Positions 45,179 to 56,800 of a stretch of 64,000 nt of DNA are shown in pieces; position 1 is the first letter of the stretch, and the number at the start of each line of letters is the position of its first letter. The stretch is from Hibiscus mutabilis. Lineage: Eukaryota > Streptophyta > Magnoliopsida > Malvales > Malvaceae. Below the pieces are notes generated by a model. The model had not been told where the DNA came from, did no database searches, and saw only the letters and a program-made list of their open reading frames with translations. The stretch covers positions 18,564,202 to 18,628,201 of the forward strand of contig CM033738.1 of the NCBI GenBank assembly GCA_019671005.1, given 5' to 3'. Made by a program: the position numbers and the translations under genes.

Positions 45179-47572
45179 TGAAAAATAATGATCGATAAAA
45201 AAAATTTATGTACGAGATCAAAGTAGATAACACTCGGAGGCCGGAATGAGACTCCCAACAGAACGCTGTAAAGATTTTAAAAACGGAAAATGGAGTCACC
45301 ACCGGCCACTTCGGTGGATCGGACACCGTTAAAAATTTGCCAAAGATTCAAAACGTTTGGGTTCGGAAGTCGGTTACGCATGGGGAAGGATTAGCACCCC
45401 ACAACGTTCAAAATTGGTATCACGTTGATTTAGTGTTGTCTTTGCAAGAAAACAAAAATTTGAATTTTAAATTTAAAATTTAATCCCAAAAAATGGTCTA
45501 AGGAGAAAATTTCCTTATTTACGAAAAACTGAGAAAGATGACACCTGAATGAGTCAGGACATCACTTCCTAACCGGTTTTCGAAATAAAGTGGAAAATAT
45601 TCCCTTAAATTGACCGAGTTTAGTACCCTAAAAATACACTCGAAATGAAATAAACAAAAGTATATTTATAAGTATAATAATATAATATTCATTATAATAC
45701 ACATATACCTATACGTATATATATATATTGTGAAAAGTAAGAAAACTTTACATATATATTATTACCATAATATACATATTATATAATTAAAATAATATAC
45801 ATATATACATGTAAAATAGTGTAACACGTAATAGGAAAAAATATATATATATACATAATAATGGTAATAATATTAAATATGAAAATATAATAATAAACAT
45901 AAAAATATTATTAAAGATATAATAAATAAATAGTGATAATTATAAATAATACACATAATAGACTATATATATATATACATACTATACATATTATATAAAT
46001 ATATACATATACATTTCACATTAATAGATTATAAATAGATATATTATACTAACATTATATACATATAAATATACTAAACATATACTATATACATTATATA
46101 TAAATTATATGTTAATTATAATAAATGAACAAGTAAAAAATAAATAAAAATAAAATATATCGAATATAACATGAACACATAAATAAAAGACTAAAATTGA
46201 AGAAACAAAAAAACTGTGCAGAAATTAAGTCAAACTTAAATTTTAGATTTAAATTAAATATTTACAAGGTTCGAGGACTAAATCTATAATTGTACCACTG
46301 AATAAGGATTAAATTGAGAGGCGCAAAAATTTTGAGGGACCAGAAATGCAAATTCCCCAGTTGATATTTATTAAAATTAAATTTGGGATTAAATTGTAAA
46401 ACATTTGAACGTTCCAGGGACCATAGAGGTAATTTTACCATGCGACAAACCCATTTTGAAAATATTTTTGGGGATGAGGGACTTACCTGGTAATTTGCCC
46501 ATTGAAAATCTGGTTTAATTGAATATAGGGACTAAATTCAAAAACATTTTAAAACTTCAGGGACTACGGACATAATTTTCCTATGCGGAGGACCAAAAAG
46601 ATAATTTCCCCATTTTTCAAAAAGGCGCGGATCTTTCTCGGGTCGGGTCACCGCTCCAGGTCAAGCTCGAAACGACGTCATTTTGGGCCGTTATTCGGAC
46701 ACCCCGAATCGAGGCTGTTTTGATCTCTTATATAACCATATTATTAGCCCAAAAATTTCATTTGCACCCGAGTTTAGAAAAAAAATTTATAGGTGCTCTG
46801 AAGAGCCCTCACCTGTTGCCGAACGCTGGCCACTGATCTGCCGTGCGTTGCCACCTATGGCGACCGAAAATCCCGAAAAAGGACACATGAGGTGAGTTTT
46901 TCGTCCTAAACTCAGATTTCATATTTGTTTTTTTAAATTCGCTATATGTGTATAGATCTAGAAAAATACCCGAAAAAGAATTTTTTACCTTTATTTGTTG
47001 CCCTTTTTTGTTTTGAGAGTATTTGTTTTTTTTATTTCGAATTTGCCCAAAAAAGAGTCCTTACATATTAGATTGTTTGGGTCTATATAACCCACATTAC
47101 ATGTATTATTTTTTTTAAAACATCAACTTTCCCACTTGGATTTTGCTTTTCTAGATCTGATTTCCCCTTTGTTTTTTATAGGTTAAAAGGCGACTTGGGC
47201 GGTGGAGCAGTACGGCGGCGACAAAGTGGGCAGTGGAGTGTCAGGGTGAGCAGCGAGCTGGCGCGTGCAGGCCACAGCGGCCGAAGGATCGGCGTGTGGC
47301 ATGCACATGCGAAGAAGGTGAAGGGTTGGCTTAGGGTGCGACGGCTGTGTAGTTTAGGGTTTTTAGGTTTTATCCTATTAGGTTTTTTTAATATTTAGGA
47401 TTAGGGTTATTGGTAATTGGGTAGGGTTGTTTGTAATTGGATTATTGGGTTTAATTGGGTTGTGGGTTTGGGGTTAATCGGGTCTGTAAAATTGGTAATT
47501 GGGTGTAATGGGTTTGCAATAATGGGCTTTTTATAAAAACTGGGTCTGGCCCGGACAGAACGGGTTACTACA
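45179..47572 (-). repeat. 3' LTR of the Tat/Ogre-type element (about 2.39 kb)
   Basis: On the minus strand it starts TGTAGTAACCCG at 47572, right after a PPT, and ends at TG/CA 45179 beside a T-run in the LINE. It carries the familiar Tat/Ogre LTR block GGAGTCACCACCGG...GGTTACGCATGGGGAAGG...TTAGCACCCC (plus 45292-45400), a TATATAAGA candidate TATA box (minus strand, about 46728-46736), and a long TA-rich tract (45660-46140). The exact 3' end is uncertain because of the T-run, and the outer TSD cannot be tested in this window. Confidence 0.7.
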
Positions 47573-47587
47573 GTTCCCCTCTTTGCG
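47573..47587 (-). other. Polypurine tract of the Tat/Ogre-type element
   Basis: Minus-strand CGCAAAGAGGGGAAC directly abuts the LTR start TGTAGTAACCC. GCAAAGAGGGGC-type tracts are characteristic of Tat/Ogre 3' junctions. Confidence 0.8.
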
Positions 47588-47789
47588 CATTGTTGTGTAA
47601 CAGGAATAGGGTAAAGAAAAAAGAGTAACCATTTTTATCCGGCCGATCAGGGTTCTTTTCTTTGGCCACCGCTTCGTCCTTAGGATTCTTTTGATCTTCT
47701 TTGTCGCTCTTCTAAAAATCTTCAAAATGGAGGATCCGTTGGGAAAGATAAAACGAGTTCGGCTTGCTACGACTCCGACGACGACAAAA

Positions 47790-49960
47790 TGCCTAGAGAA
47801 AATTTTACCTAGCTGCAACACTAACGAAGAGGAAAGGTCTGCAAAAACTTGATCTAGCTACAACACTGCGAAGAGATAGGATCGAAGGGTAAAGGTTTGG
47901 TCCAGCTACAACACTGACGAGGAGGCAAGACCAGAAGTCAGCAAGTTTTGATCTAGAGCTTAGCTCATAGATCTCTTTTGCATTTTTCCTAAATGCACAG
48001 GGATCAACGGTTTTGAGTTGCCTTTATCAGTAGCTCATTAGTTTATACCAATCATGACATTGGATTTTTCCAAAGGATTTATTTTCCTTTGAGCATTCGT
48101 GAAAATGGATTTTCGATGGACTTGTCAAAATAGCTTTGATCCAGCTACAACACTGACGAAGAGATAGGATCGAAAGATGAAGGTCCTAATGTCTGATCTA
48201 GCTACAACTTTGATGAAGAGTCATGATTTGAAAGAGTAGATTTGGCCCAGCTACAACACCTGACGAAGAGGGAGGACCGAAGAATAGTATGGTTCGACCA
48301 AGCTACACCTGACGAAGAGGCAAGGTCTAAAGCCAATAGCATTGATCCAACTACAACATTGATGAATAAGCAGGATCAAAAGTCAGCAAATTTGGTCTAG
48401 CTACAACACTGATGAAGAGGTAAGGCCCGAAGTCAGTAAGGTTTGACCCAACTACAGCACCGACGAAGAGGCAAGGTCTAAAGTTAGTAGGGTTGATCCA
48501 GCTACAACATCGACAAAGAGGCATGATCGAAAGTCAGTAAATTTGTTCCAGCTAAAATACCGACGAAGAGGCAATACCTGAAGTCAGTAGGGTTTGATCC
48601 AGCTACAACACCGATGAAGAGGTAGGGTCTGAAGTCAGTAAGGTTAATCCAGCTACAACACCGACAAAGAGGTAAGATCGAAAGTCAGTAAATTTGATAT
48701 AGCTACAACACCGACAAAGAGGCAAGACCTGGATTCGATCAAGCTACAACATCGACGAAGAAGCACGGTCTAAAGGTAAAAGTTTTGATCCAGCTGCAAC
48801 ACTGACGAAGAGGCAGGATCAGAAATAAATTAGGTCTAGCTACAACACTGACGAAGAGGCACAGTTTGAAAGTAAAAGTTTTGATCCAGCTACAACACTG
48901 ATGAAGAGGCAAGATCGAAAATAAATTAGGTCCAGCTACAACACTGATGAAGAGGTAAGATCAGAATTTGACCGAGCTACAACACCGACGAAGAGGCACG
49001 GTCTGAAGGTAAAAGTTTTGATCCAGCTACAACAATGACAAAGAGGCGGGATCAGAATTTGGCATATTTGGTATAGTCATTCCATCAACAGAATGATAGG
49101 ATTGGATTTTAGTAGCTTAGATTCTACCGCACCTTCAACGGAGAAGCAGAATCAGATAACAACTTAAACCCAACCACACTATCAACGGAGGGACAGGATC
49201 GAAGGATAAAGTTCTGATGATTTTTTTTTATTTTCTCTTGATTTTTATTTTATTTTTTTTTGATTTTTTTACTTGTTGATCCATAACTATAAAAAAGAGA
49301 TAAGATCCGAGGAAGAAGTTTGGTCTAGCTGCAACACTGATGAAGAGGCAAGACCTGGATAGGGTTAGATCTGCTACACCACTGACGGACATATAAGATC
49401 TGAACTAGGTTGGATTACCACCACGGACGGAGGCATAATCCAAAAATTTTTGATCTGCTACACCACTGACGGAGAGGTAAGACCTAGAAAATGTGGGACC
49501 ACTACACCACTGACAGGGAGATGAAATCCGAACTAGGTTGGACTACCACTATTAACGGAGGCAGAACCCACAAAATGCTCGATCTGCTACACCACTAACG
49601 AAGAGGGAAGATCTGGAAAATATAGGATCCACTACACCACCGACGGAGAGATGAGATCCAGAGGATAATTTTGATCTTGCAACACCACTGACGGCGAAGC
49701 GAGATCAAACTAGGTCAGAATACCACCACTGACGGAGGCATAATCCACAAAATGCTTGATCTGCTACACCACTAACGGAGTGGCAAGATCTGGAAAATGT
49801 ATGATCTACTACACTACTAACGGAGAGATAAGATCCGAACTAGGTTTGCCTACCACCACTGACGGAGGCGTAATCTAGAAAATGTTTAATCTGTTGCACC
49901 GTTGACAGAGAGGCAAGATCTAGAAAAGTGAGATCCGCTACATCACTGGAGAAGAAGCGA
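47790..49960 (-). repeat. Tandem repeat array in the 3' untranslated region of the Tat/Ogre element
   Basis: About 40 imperfect units of roughly 45-60 bp. Units up to about 49080 centre on CAGCTACAACACTGACGAAGAGG followed by a variable GATCGAAAGTCAGT-type tail. From about 49370 a related variant uses GATCTGCTACACCACTGACG with GAGAGGCAAGATC. Tandem repeats in this position are known for Tat/Ogre elements. The unit begins and ends with GATC-like and CTAC-like stretches but no spacers are unique, so it is not a CRISPR-like array. Confidence 0.88.
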
Positions 49961-49979
49961 GATCCTTCTATCTTGAGAT

Positions 49980-50610
49980 TTTGGCACTTCTTTATGCTTG
50001 GCCTCTTTTGGGGCTAGAGGTTGGTTATCATGTTGTTGCCCCCCATGATTGAGGTTTTTTGGTCTCTTCCCTGGACTTGTTTATATATTCAAGAAAAAAA
50101 TGAATGCATGATGGATGAATGCAAATTTATGTCTAAATGTATGTGTTTAGTCTAAATGCATGACAAACTTTAGGTGTTTGATGCGTGCACTTGATTGTTA
50201 AATGAATGTGTGAATGATTTTTTTGCCCCTCAAAAAGATGCCCCTGACTATATGTTGGACAGATTGAGTTCTCGGCCTTGTTTCGTGAAGATGCCCCCAA
50301 TCTTCCTTGGCTTTGATTATCTTCCTATGGAGTTATCTTTCTAGGTGTATGCCCCTTACAAAAATGCTTTGTAGCGAATTTGAACTTTGAAAAATTATGA
50401 TGCCTATGGTCAGATTAAATCAGGGCGTAGGTCATATATAGATTTTGATTAACATTACACATGAGTACGATCAAATTAAGGTGAACAAAATGTATTTTCC
50501 ATTAAACCTCGTAGTTTTTGGCCCTTACAAAAGACTCTCTATGCTATTGGGGGCAAATGAGACACACAAAATAACATCACTTTAAAAGAGATAAAAACTG
50601 CAGGGAGACC
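49980..50610 (-). other. 3' untranslated stretch between gag and the repeat array
   Basis: Contains TGAATGCATGATGGATGAATGC-like and ATGCCCCT motifs repeated loosely. I see no coding sequence on either strand. Here one would normally find pol, so this marks a pol deletion joining gag to the 3' UTR. Confidence 0.55.
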
Positions 50611-50611
50611 T

Positions 50612-51603
50612 ACTGTGGCCATAACATTGTAATATTTGGGCCCGTTAGGCATGGGCTATTTTCATACACGTCTTTCTCACAAAAAGGCATCATTGATATA
50701 TTTAGACATCTTCATGCTTCGGTAGGGGATCCTTGCTTGTGGCTGGCTTCAAAACTTACCACCCCAAGCTTAATAATTTTTTGCACAAGCTTTTTGAAGC
50801 CTAGGCAGTTCTCGATCGAGTGGCTTACTTGCCCTGCGTGATAGGCACATCTAGCGTTGGCGTTATACCATCATGGGAAAGGAGGTTGTACTAGAGCTTG
50901 GTGGAAAGGTGCTACCAAATGGTTGTCATACAATTGTTTGTATAGTTCTCCATAGGAAATTGGTAGCTGAGTAAACTCTACCTTCTCGACATTTTTCCTT
51001 TGTCCAAAAACTATCGTTGGCTTTGGAAGACTAACATTATAAACTCCCGAAGCATTCACCTCATTAACCTTTTTCCCATATGATGACTTATTATAGGGTA
51101 AACTTCCACCGGCATCGATCTTACCATTTTTAACAGCATTCTCAATGAGCTCAGCAGATAGCAATAAATCAACAAAATTGGTGGTTGCATTTCCTATAAG
51201 GCAATCTAGAATTGGGCCTTCCAATGTTTGGATAAATATAACTATTGTCTTCTTCTCACCGAGTGAGGTTGAACTTGGGCAGCTGCATCTCTCTAGCATT
51301 GTGTGTATTGTCTAAAGCTCTCGTTAGACCTTTGCTTCATGTGTTGTAAAGTTCAGCGGTCTAGCACCATATCATTGACATGCCGATATTGCTCTAGAAA
51401 AGCCTTGGCCAAGTCTTTCTACGATTTCATATGGTGACAACTCAGTTGATTATACCATATGGTGGTGTATCCGGTTAGGCTATCTTAAAAGCAATGGAAC
51501 AATAAATTGTTGCCTCTACTATATCCCGCCATCCTTCGGCAAAACATAGTAAGGTGAGCATGGGGAAAACTCGTCCCATCATATATCTCGAATTTTGGGA
51601 CCT
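50612..51603 (-). pseudogene. Tat/Ogre gag, C-terminal part
   Basis: The gag frame enters at 51603 with KFEIYDGTSFPHAHLTMFCR, the retrotransposon-gag core start of Tat/Ogre elements, then TIWYNQL and FLEQYRHVND (usual AFLKQYKYN.D). Further on are KTIVIFIQTLEGPILDCLIG, FTQLPISYGELYKQL, PPFPWYNANARCAYHAGQVSHSIENC and a final stop at 50612. Several in-frame stops (around 51490, 51430, 51350 and 51310) show decay, mostly TGG or CAA/CGA-type codons turned to stops. The longest open piece is 50871-51299. It joins the N-terminal part at 63247-63833 across the Tekay-like insertion. Confidence 0.85.
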
Positions 51604-51608
51604 TAAAC

Positions 51609-54600
51609 TGTAACACCCTGATTTTAGGGCTTAGCGGTTTAGTGGGTTATTAGGCGGTCCGGTGGACCGGAGTAGAAATTCGAGTCAGTTTCGGGATCGT
51701 ATATTTTCGCTGTGGGAAAAATTATGGAAAATGGTTAAAAATCATGTTTTAATATATGATTAATTTTGGTGGAATCAATTTTGGAAAATGAGATTGGGAG
51801 GTGTGACATTTTGGCTAGTGACCAAAATGCAACTTTTGAAACTGTATTTAAAGTGACTAAAATGAAAAGGTCAAATTCTTAGAATCCTTAAGGAGATATT
51901 TTACCAAGTTTTTGCTAGTGATTTCTCTCTTCAATTAAATCATTTTAACACGTGTTTTATAAGTTAATTAAAATGGATTTTAGATATTAAAGTTAGTTAT
52001 TTAGTTTTAATGAAAATTGACGTAACTTTTCTCTCAATTTCTTTTCTGCCAAACACTCAGATTTCATCAAAAACCAGAGGTGAGAGATCAATTTTACTCA
52101 GAATCTTGATCTACAATTGATTATTTAACTTTGATTTACAAAATCTTATTGAAATCTTGTGTTTTCCTAGTTTTAAACAAGCCAATTGAGGGAGAAATCA
52201 CACAATAAGGGAAAGGTTCATGATCTCCTCTATTGAATGGTTCTTTATTGATATTCCCAAGTATTTGATCCTTGATTTATGGTTTATAATCTGATTTTGT
52301 GTTTTTTTATATTCAATTAATTGATTTAATTGGGTAAGATTGATGAAATAGTGAAATATCCGAATTGGATCTGTTTTCTAGTGATGTAGATTGATTTTGA
52401 ACATATTATGGATGTATAATAATGTTGATAAGTCGTTTTTGTTAATGGAATCCTGAAACTCTTGAATCTCTATTTGTTTAGGTTGTTAGACTTGTGTTTT
52501 TGTTGAGTTGTGGTGGTTGTTTGGTTGTTGGAGGTGTTAGGTTGTTTTGATTCTATTTTTAGATGTGTTTTGATGATAAAAGTGGTGCAAGGTTGATAGA
52601 TGTTGGCTGGGTTATGAATCGAAGTGTTTTGGTTATGTTTTCGGTTGTTGTGGAGGGTTAGTTGTGAGAGTTTTGTGGGAATCCGAGAAGGATTGTGGTT
52701 GCTATTTTTAGAAAGCATTATGATGCATTAATCCTCTGTGATTTTGTGGTAAAAGCAGGGGAGGTTGATCCGAAAGTAAGTAGAGAAGCGTAAGAGGCTT
52801 TGGATACTCGTTTTTGCGTAGGCGAATCGAGGTTTCGCGTGATGGTGAGTGAAAAAGTGGATTCAAGTGTTTGAATGTTTTAGAGATGGTTTTTGGGAGT
52901 TTAGGTAGTGCTTGAAATGCTTACCTAAGCTCGGAAGTAAGTAAAGTGGTTTTACTCTCTCGGTGGTGCTAGTTTGAAATGGTTTTATGCACTTGTTTTG
53001 ATTTACATTGTACCTATTGCTTAAGCATGATTTAAAGTATTTGATGTACTATTTTTAAGCATGTTTTGATGAAGGATGCACATGGTAAGTGATCCTTGTA
53101 AGTATGATTTATACTTGTGTTTTAAACATGTTTTTTGCTTTGGAAAGGGCATGGTTTAATGCTTGTTAAAAACAGTGAGGTAAATGTTGTTTGGTTAATT
53201 ATATTGGCAAGTGATGTGGTTTTAAAATTGTTATCGGATATAATTGGCCGAACATAGGATTGAGTGAACTGTAAAATAAGTCGCCTTGGTTGTTGAGGGG
53301 CTTATACGGTGTACCGAATACTCTATCCAAGTACCCTAATGGTTGAGGGGTTAAATAGTACCGAATACTCCCGTTAGTGGGTTAAGCATCTAACCGATGA
53401 GAGGGATTGGTATCCCTGTGGGTTGATAGTGTACCCGGTTAGAATTGTACCCGGTTGTTATTGTACCACGATTGTGATTGTATCACTATTCTGGTTGAGA
53501 TGGCTTGAAGTGTTGGGTTAACACTTGTTGAATCCGTGTATCCGATGAGCTCTTTTGTTAATGGACTTGATAAAGATCACTTGAAAGCCAATATAATTGT
53601 TAATGTGTCATTGAAATGGTTTATGTTGTATAATGTGATTTATACATGTTTTCTCCTTAACCTTTGCATTTGGTAGTAATGCATGGGAAGGCTTAAGTAG
53701 AGGGTTAGCAATGTAACTTATTGTTGGTTAATGATACATGTAGCATATGGTTTGATATGCTAGTTTTAATGTTGTAAGTGCATGTTTTAAAAGAGGCATG
53801 ATGTTTTAAAAGATGATGTTGAGAAATGGTTTTAAATGCATTGATGGTGTTTTGTTCTGAGCTTTCCTCACTAAGCCTTGTGTGCTTACACTCTTTTTGT
53901 CCATTAATGCAGAGAATTAAAGTTTCGAAAGGCAGTAAGAAGCAATAGGATCTTGGCAAGACGTGGTTCCAAAGTATGTTAGAGACTAGACTATAATGAA
54001 TAAGGGCAATGGGGGTACTTGTTATGATTTGGGAGATGTTTTGGGGAACTCCCTGTTTAGCATGTTTCTTAGGTTGCTTTTGGTTTGTAAATGGCCTTTA
54101 AAGATTGATTTTGGTGCTGGTTTGTCTTTTGGTACATTGTATGGATGCAATTTTAGGAAGCATGCCTATATATTTCCATTCGATGCACGAAGCCTTGTTG
54201 TGCTGTTAGATTTGTGTTGCTAGGCTGCTTATGGTATGTTTGGCATGTTGGTATGGTGTTATAAGCATGTTGGAATGGTTTGAGAATGTTTTTGGTTGAA
54301 AAATCAGCAATTTGTGGCATTACAGGTCCAAGCATACCAATACGAGGGGAGCCGTATCGGTACGGCTAGGCATTTTCTAGCATGAGGGATAGGTACGCAT
54401 AAGAGAGTACCGGTACGCCTAGGTAATTTTGGCCTGGCGTACCGATACGGGCAATGAGTATCAGTACAGGTTCTAGCCTCTGGAATCTCACTTTTGAAAC
54501 CCAAACCTGTGTACCGATACCCACGTAAGCGTACCGATACAGATGTTAAAAGAAATCAGAAGTTAGGTAAGTTGGTTATTGCATATCGGTACAAGCCGTG

Positions 54601-55064
54601 GTGTACCGGTACAGTGCATCTTTATGCGTATTGGTACAGTAACACCAGTACCAATACTCAAGGCTACTTTCTATTGCATCGGCTCACAGTTTTGCTTGCT
54701 TCGCATTTTAGTCCCTGAATCTTACTAATATTACATGGTTAAAATGATTGGTTTGAGTTGGAATATGAGACATACGCATAGAACCTGGCTAATCTAAGGT
54801 TGGTAATTTAAAAGTGGGTTTTTGACTTATAACTTCGTCAAATTACAATTTGGTCCCTAAGTGGTAAACGGAATCAATTGGATGTCAAAGTGATGCGCGA
54901 TACACCTGTTATCTATATGAACATGTAGGATTAATAATTCGCTTCTAGATAAGATAAAAAGAAAAAATGGACCGAGTTGGCTGAATCTTTTCGGTTTGCT
55001 ACGGCAAACCTAATATGGCCATCTTGATTCGGTTGGGCATCTAAGTCGGGTTAAGGGGGTTACA
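51609..55064 (+). repeat. 5' LTR of the Tekay-type element (3456 bp)
   Basis: TG...CA ends. Longer than the 3' LTR mainly through two blocks, about 53000-53080 and 53725-53760, that the 3' LTR lacks. It contains palindrome cluster 54354-54660. The body is non-coding. Confidence 0.93.
54354..54660 (+). promoter_or_regulatory. GTAYCGRTAC palindrome cluster in Tekay 5' LTR
   Basis: Six exact copies: 54354-54363, 54407-54416, 54439-54448, 54511-54520, 54531-54540, 54603-54612. Decayed copies lie near 54335, 54468, 54584, 54629 and 54649. Spacing is 20-70 bp. The cluster ends about 400 bp before the LTR end. Confidence 0.62.
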
Positions 55065-55065
55065 T

Positions 55066-55082
55066 TTGGTTGTATTAGAGAC
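55066..55082 (+). other. Primer-binding site of the Tekay-type element (degenerate)
   Basis: TTGGTTGTATTAGAGAC resembles the Met-tRNA site TTGGTATTAGAGC with a two-base TG insertion and a terminal change, immediately after the LTR. Confidence 0.6.
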
Positions 55083-55323
55083 AAGTTATTGATAAATTAA
55101 TGTTGATTGTTGTATGTACGCTGGATGATATGCACGGTGATTGATATATGAATGTTAATTGCCATATGTTATGTTGGGAAAGTTTTGGGGGTACCCATGG
55201 CCTTATTTTTATAGTATGAAAAGTTTTTATTTTTAAAATGGAAGTTTTGGATCCTTGCTTGAGGCTGGCCTGATTATTTTTGTTTTGAAATGGTTATCAT
55301 GCCTTAGATATATTTTAGCACGA

Positions 55324-56460
55324 TGGGACCGAGGAGAGAGTTGCGATCTAGCGCAATTGTTGCTGCCGCTGGGCAGGACGATGAAGGAGAAGTTGTACCT
55401 CCTAGAGGGTTGCCACCGCCCCCACCTAATCCACCTGAGGGAGTGGAGCAAGTACCACCTGCGCCAGTTGGGCTAGGGATGTGTGATATGGCACCGTTGA
55501 TTCAGGCTATGACCGTTGCGTTTTAGGCAACAGTTGTGGGTGTTCGTGTGCCAGCACCATCGGTTGAGGGGCAAGGGTTGCTGCTTGAGCGTCTTCGTAG
55601 TTTGGGCAGAGTTGAGTTTTGAGGATTGTCGCCTGAGGCTTCTAAGGGTTGGTTGGCCAGTACTGAGAGGATACTGGGCCAGATGGGTTGTACAGATGCT
55701 CGTAAGTTGGGTTGTGTTGTTTCCCTGTTGTAGGGTAATGCTTATGCATGGTGGACTACCACGATATCTGGTATGGCGACCGAGGATGTGTCTTGGGAGT
55801 TCTTCTATGAGGTTTTCCGAAAGAAGTTTTTGGGAGTCCGATACCAGGATGAGAAGAAGCGTGAGTTTATGGCTTTGGTGCAGAGCAGTATGTCTGTTGC
55901 GGAGTATGAGGTGCAGTTCGTGAGGTTGAGTCGGTATGCACCTGAGTTGGTTCCTAACGAGGTACTCGATGTGATCGTTTCTGTTATAGGCTTGTGTAGG
56001 ATGTTAAGACATACATGCTTGCTGCTGATTATACCGACTTTGAGTGTTGGTTTTGCGAGCCAAGGATGTGGAGCAGAATTCGGGTTTGGCTTCTGGACCG
56101 CGAGGTTTTAGCTTGGGGAAGAGAGTTACTGATTCGGGTTATAGTGGTGGTCAGGCCAAGAGACACCATAACAGGAGGTTTCGCCCAGAGCTGAGGCATG
56201 GTGGAGGTGTTGTGGGACATGGAGCCCAGGGAAAGAGTGGCCAGGTTAGAGCCCCGTTTAGCACCTGCTGGGTTTGTGGATCCCGAGATTATTTAAGGTG
56301 AGATTGCCTGTGGTTGGCCAGGGAAGGTCAGGCACATACGCCTGTTGTGGCTAATGCTTGTTGGAGTTGTGGGTCAGACGATCATCAGATGCGTGATTGC
56401 CCGTTGTTGGCTCGAGGTGGGTAGGGTGCTGCACCTATTGTTGCTCCGCAGCGGGGTCGT
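55324..56460 (+). pseudogene. Tekay-type gag with two zinc knuckles
   Basis: The gag protein would form the capsid. ATG at 55324 opens MGPRRELRSSAIVAAAGQDD with a proline-rich N-terminus. The capsid region follows in pieces: LSPEASKGWLASTERILGQM, a GNAYAWWTTTI segment, and from 55773 the open block WEFFYEVFRKKFLGVRYQDE, SMSVAEYEVQFVRLSRYAPE, all standard gypsy gag (retrotrans_gag). Stops interrupt at about 55524, 55618 and 55733. Two CCHC-type knuckles are partly preserved, CWVCGSRDYLR near 56270 and CWSCGSDDHQMRDC near 56360, followed by a glycine/arginine-rich stretch. Confidence 0.88.
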
Positions 56461-56519
56461 GGTCATGGCCGCGGACTGTTTCAGCGCGAGATGTGAGACA
56501 GAGGAATGTGGCTCATACT

Positions 56520-56800
56520 GTTGCTATCCAGCCTGAGGGAGGTGGACCGACTAGGGTGTATGCGCACTGTGAGGGTTGCAACGACACTGATGTATCTGTG
56601 GAAATTCTTGATGTGGGTGTTAGAGTGACTAGTTCTCTTGGGGAGACATTCGTGGTTAGGAGGTTGTATTGTAGGTGTTCGCTGATGGTTTAGGGACATG
56701 TGTTTGTTGTGGACTTGATGGAATTGCCATTCCATGGATTTAATGTGATTTTGGGTATAGATTAGTTGACTGAACATCGGGCTATGGTGGATTTTGAGAC
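56520..56800 (+). pseudogene. Tekay-type protease remnant
   Basis: The aspartic protease that cleaves the polyprotein. Sequence such as TRVYAHCEG (about 56550), then VGVRVTSSLGETFVVRRLY, ELPFHGFNVILGID and LTEHRAMVDFE matches the family. The segment that should carry the active-site Asp-Ser-Gly and its flanks, normally between these first two blocks, is missing: the text jumps from the start of the domain to VGVRV. A TAG replaces Trp after ILGID. The domain cannot be active. Confidence 0.8.

Larger units (their letters stand above)
45179..51608 (-). mobile_element. Tat/Ogre-type gypsy element, 3' part (LTR, 3' repeat region, gag C-terminus)
   Basis: Read leftward this is the 3' portion of a Tat/Ogre-type element: gag C-terminus (51603-50612), an untranslated stretch, a 2-kb tandem-repeat region, a PPT and the 3' LTR. 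The 5' portion continues at 63242-64000 beyond the inserted Tekay-like element and leaves the window. Gag is followed directly by 3' untranslated sequence with no protease, RT or integrase, so the element is gag-only. Confidence 0.82.

Noticed and set aside
45660..46140. TA-rich tract as a possible origin, scaffold attachment region or AT-rich centromeric sequence
   Set aside because: It lies within an LTR, has no regular unit longer than TA runs, and nothing else supports such a role.
47790..49960. CRISPR-like appearance of the regular repeat array
   Set aside because: Spacers are diverged copies of the same unit rather than unique sequences, the context is a plant retrotransposon 3' UTR, and no cas gene is present.
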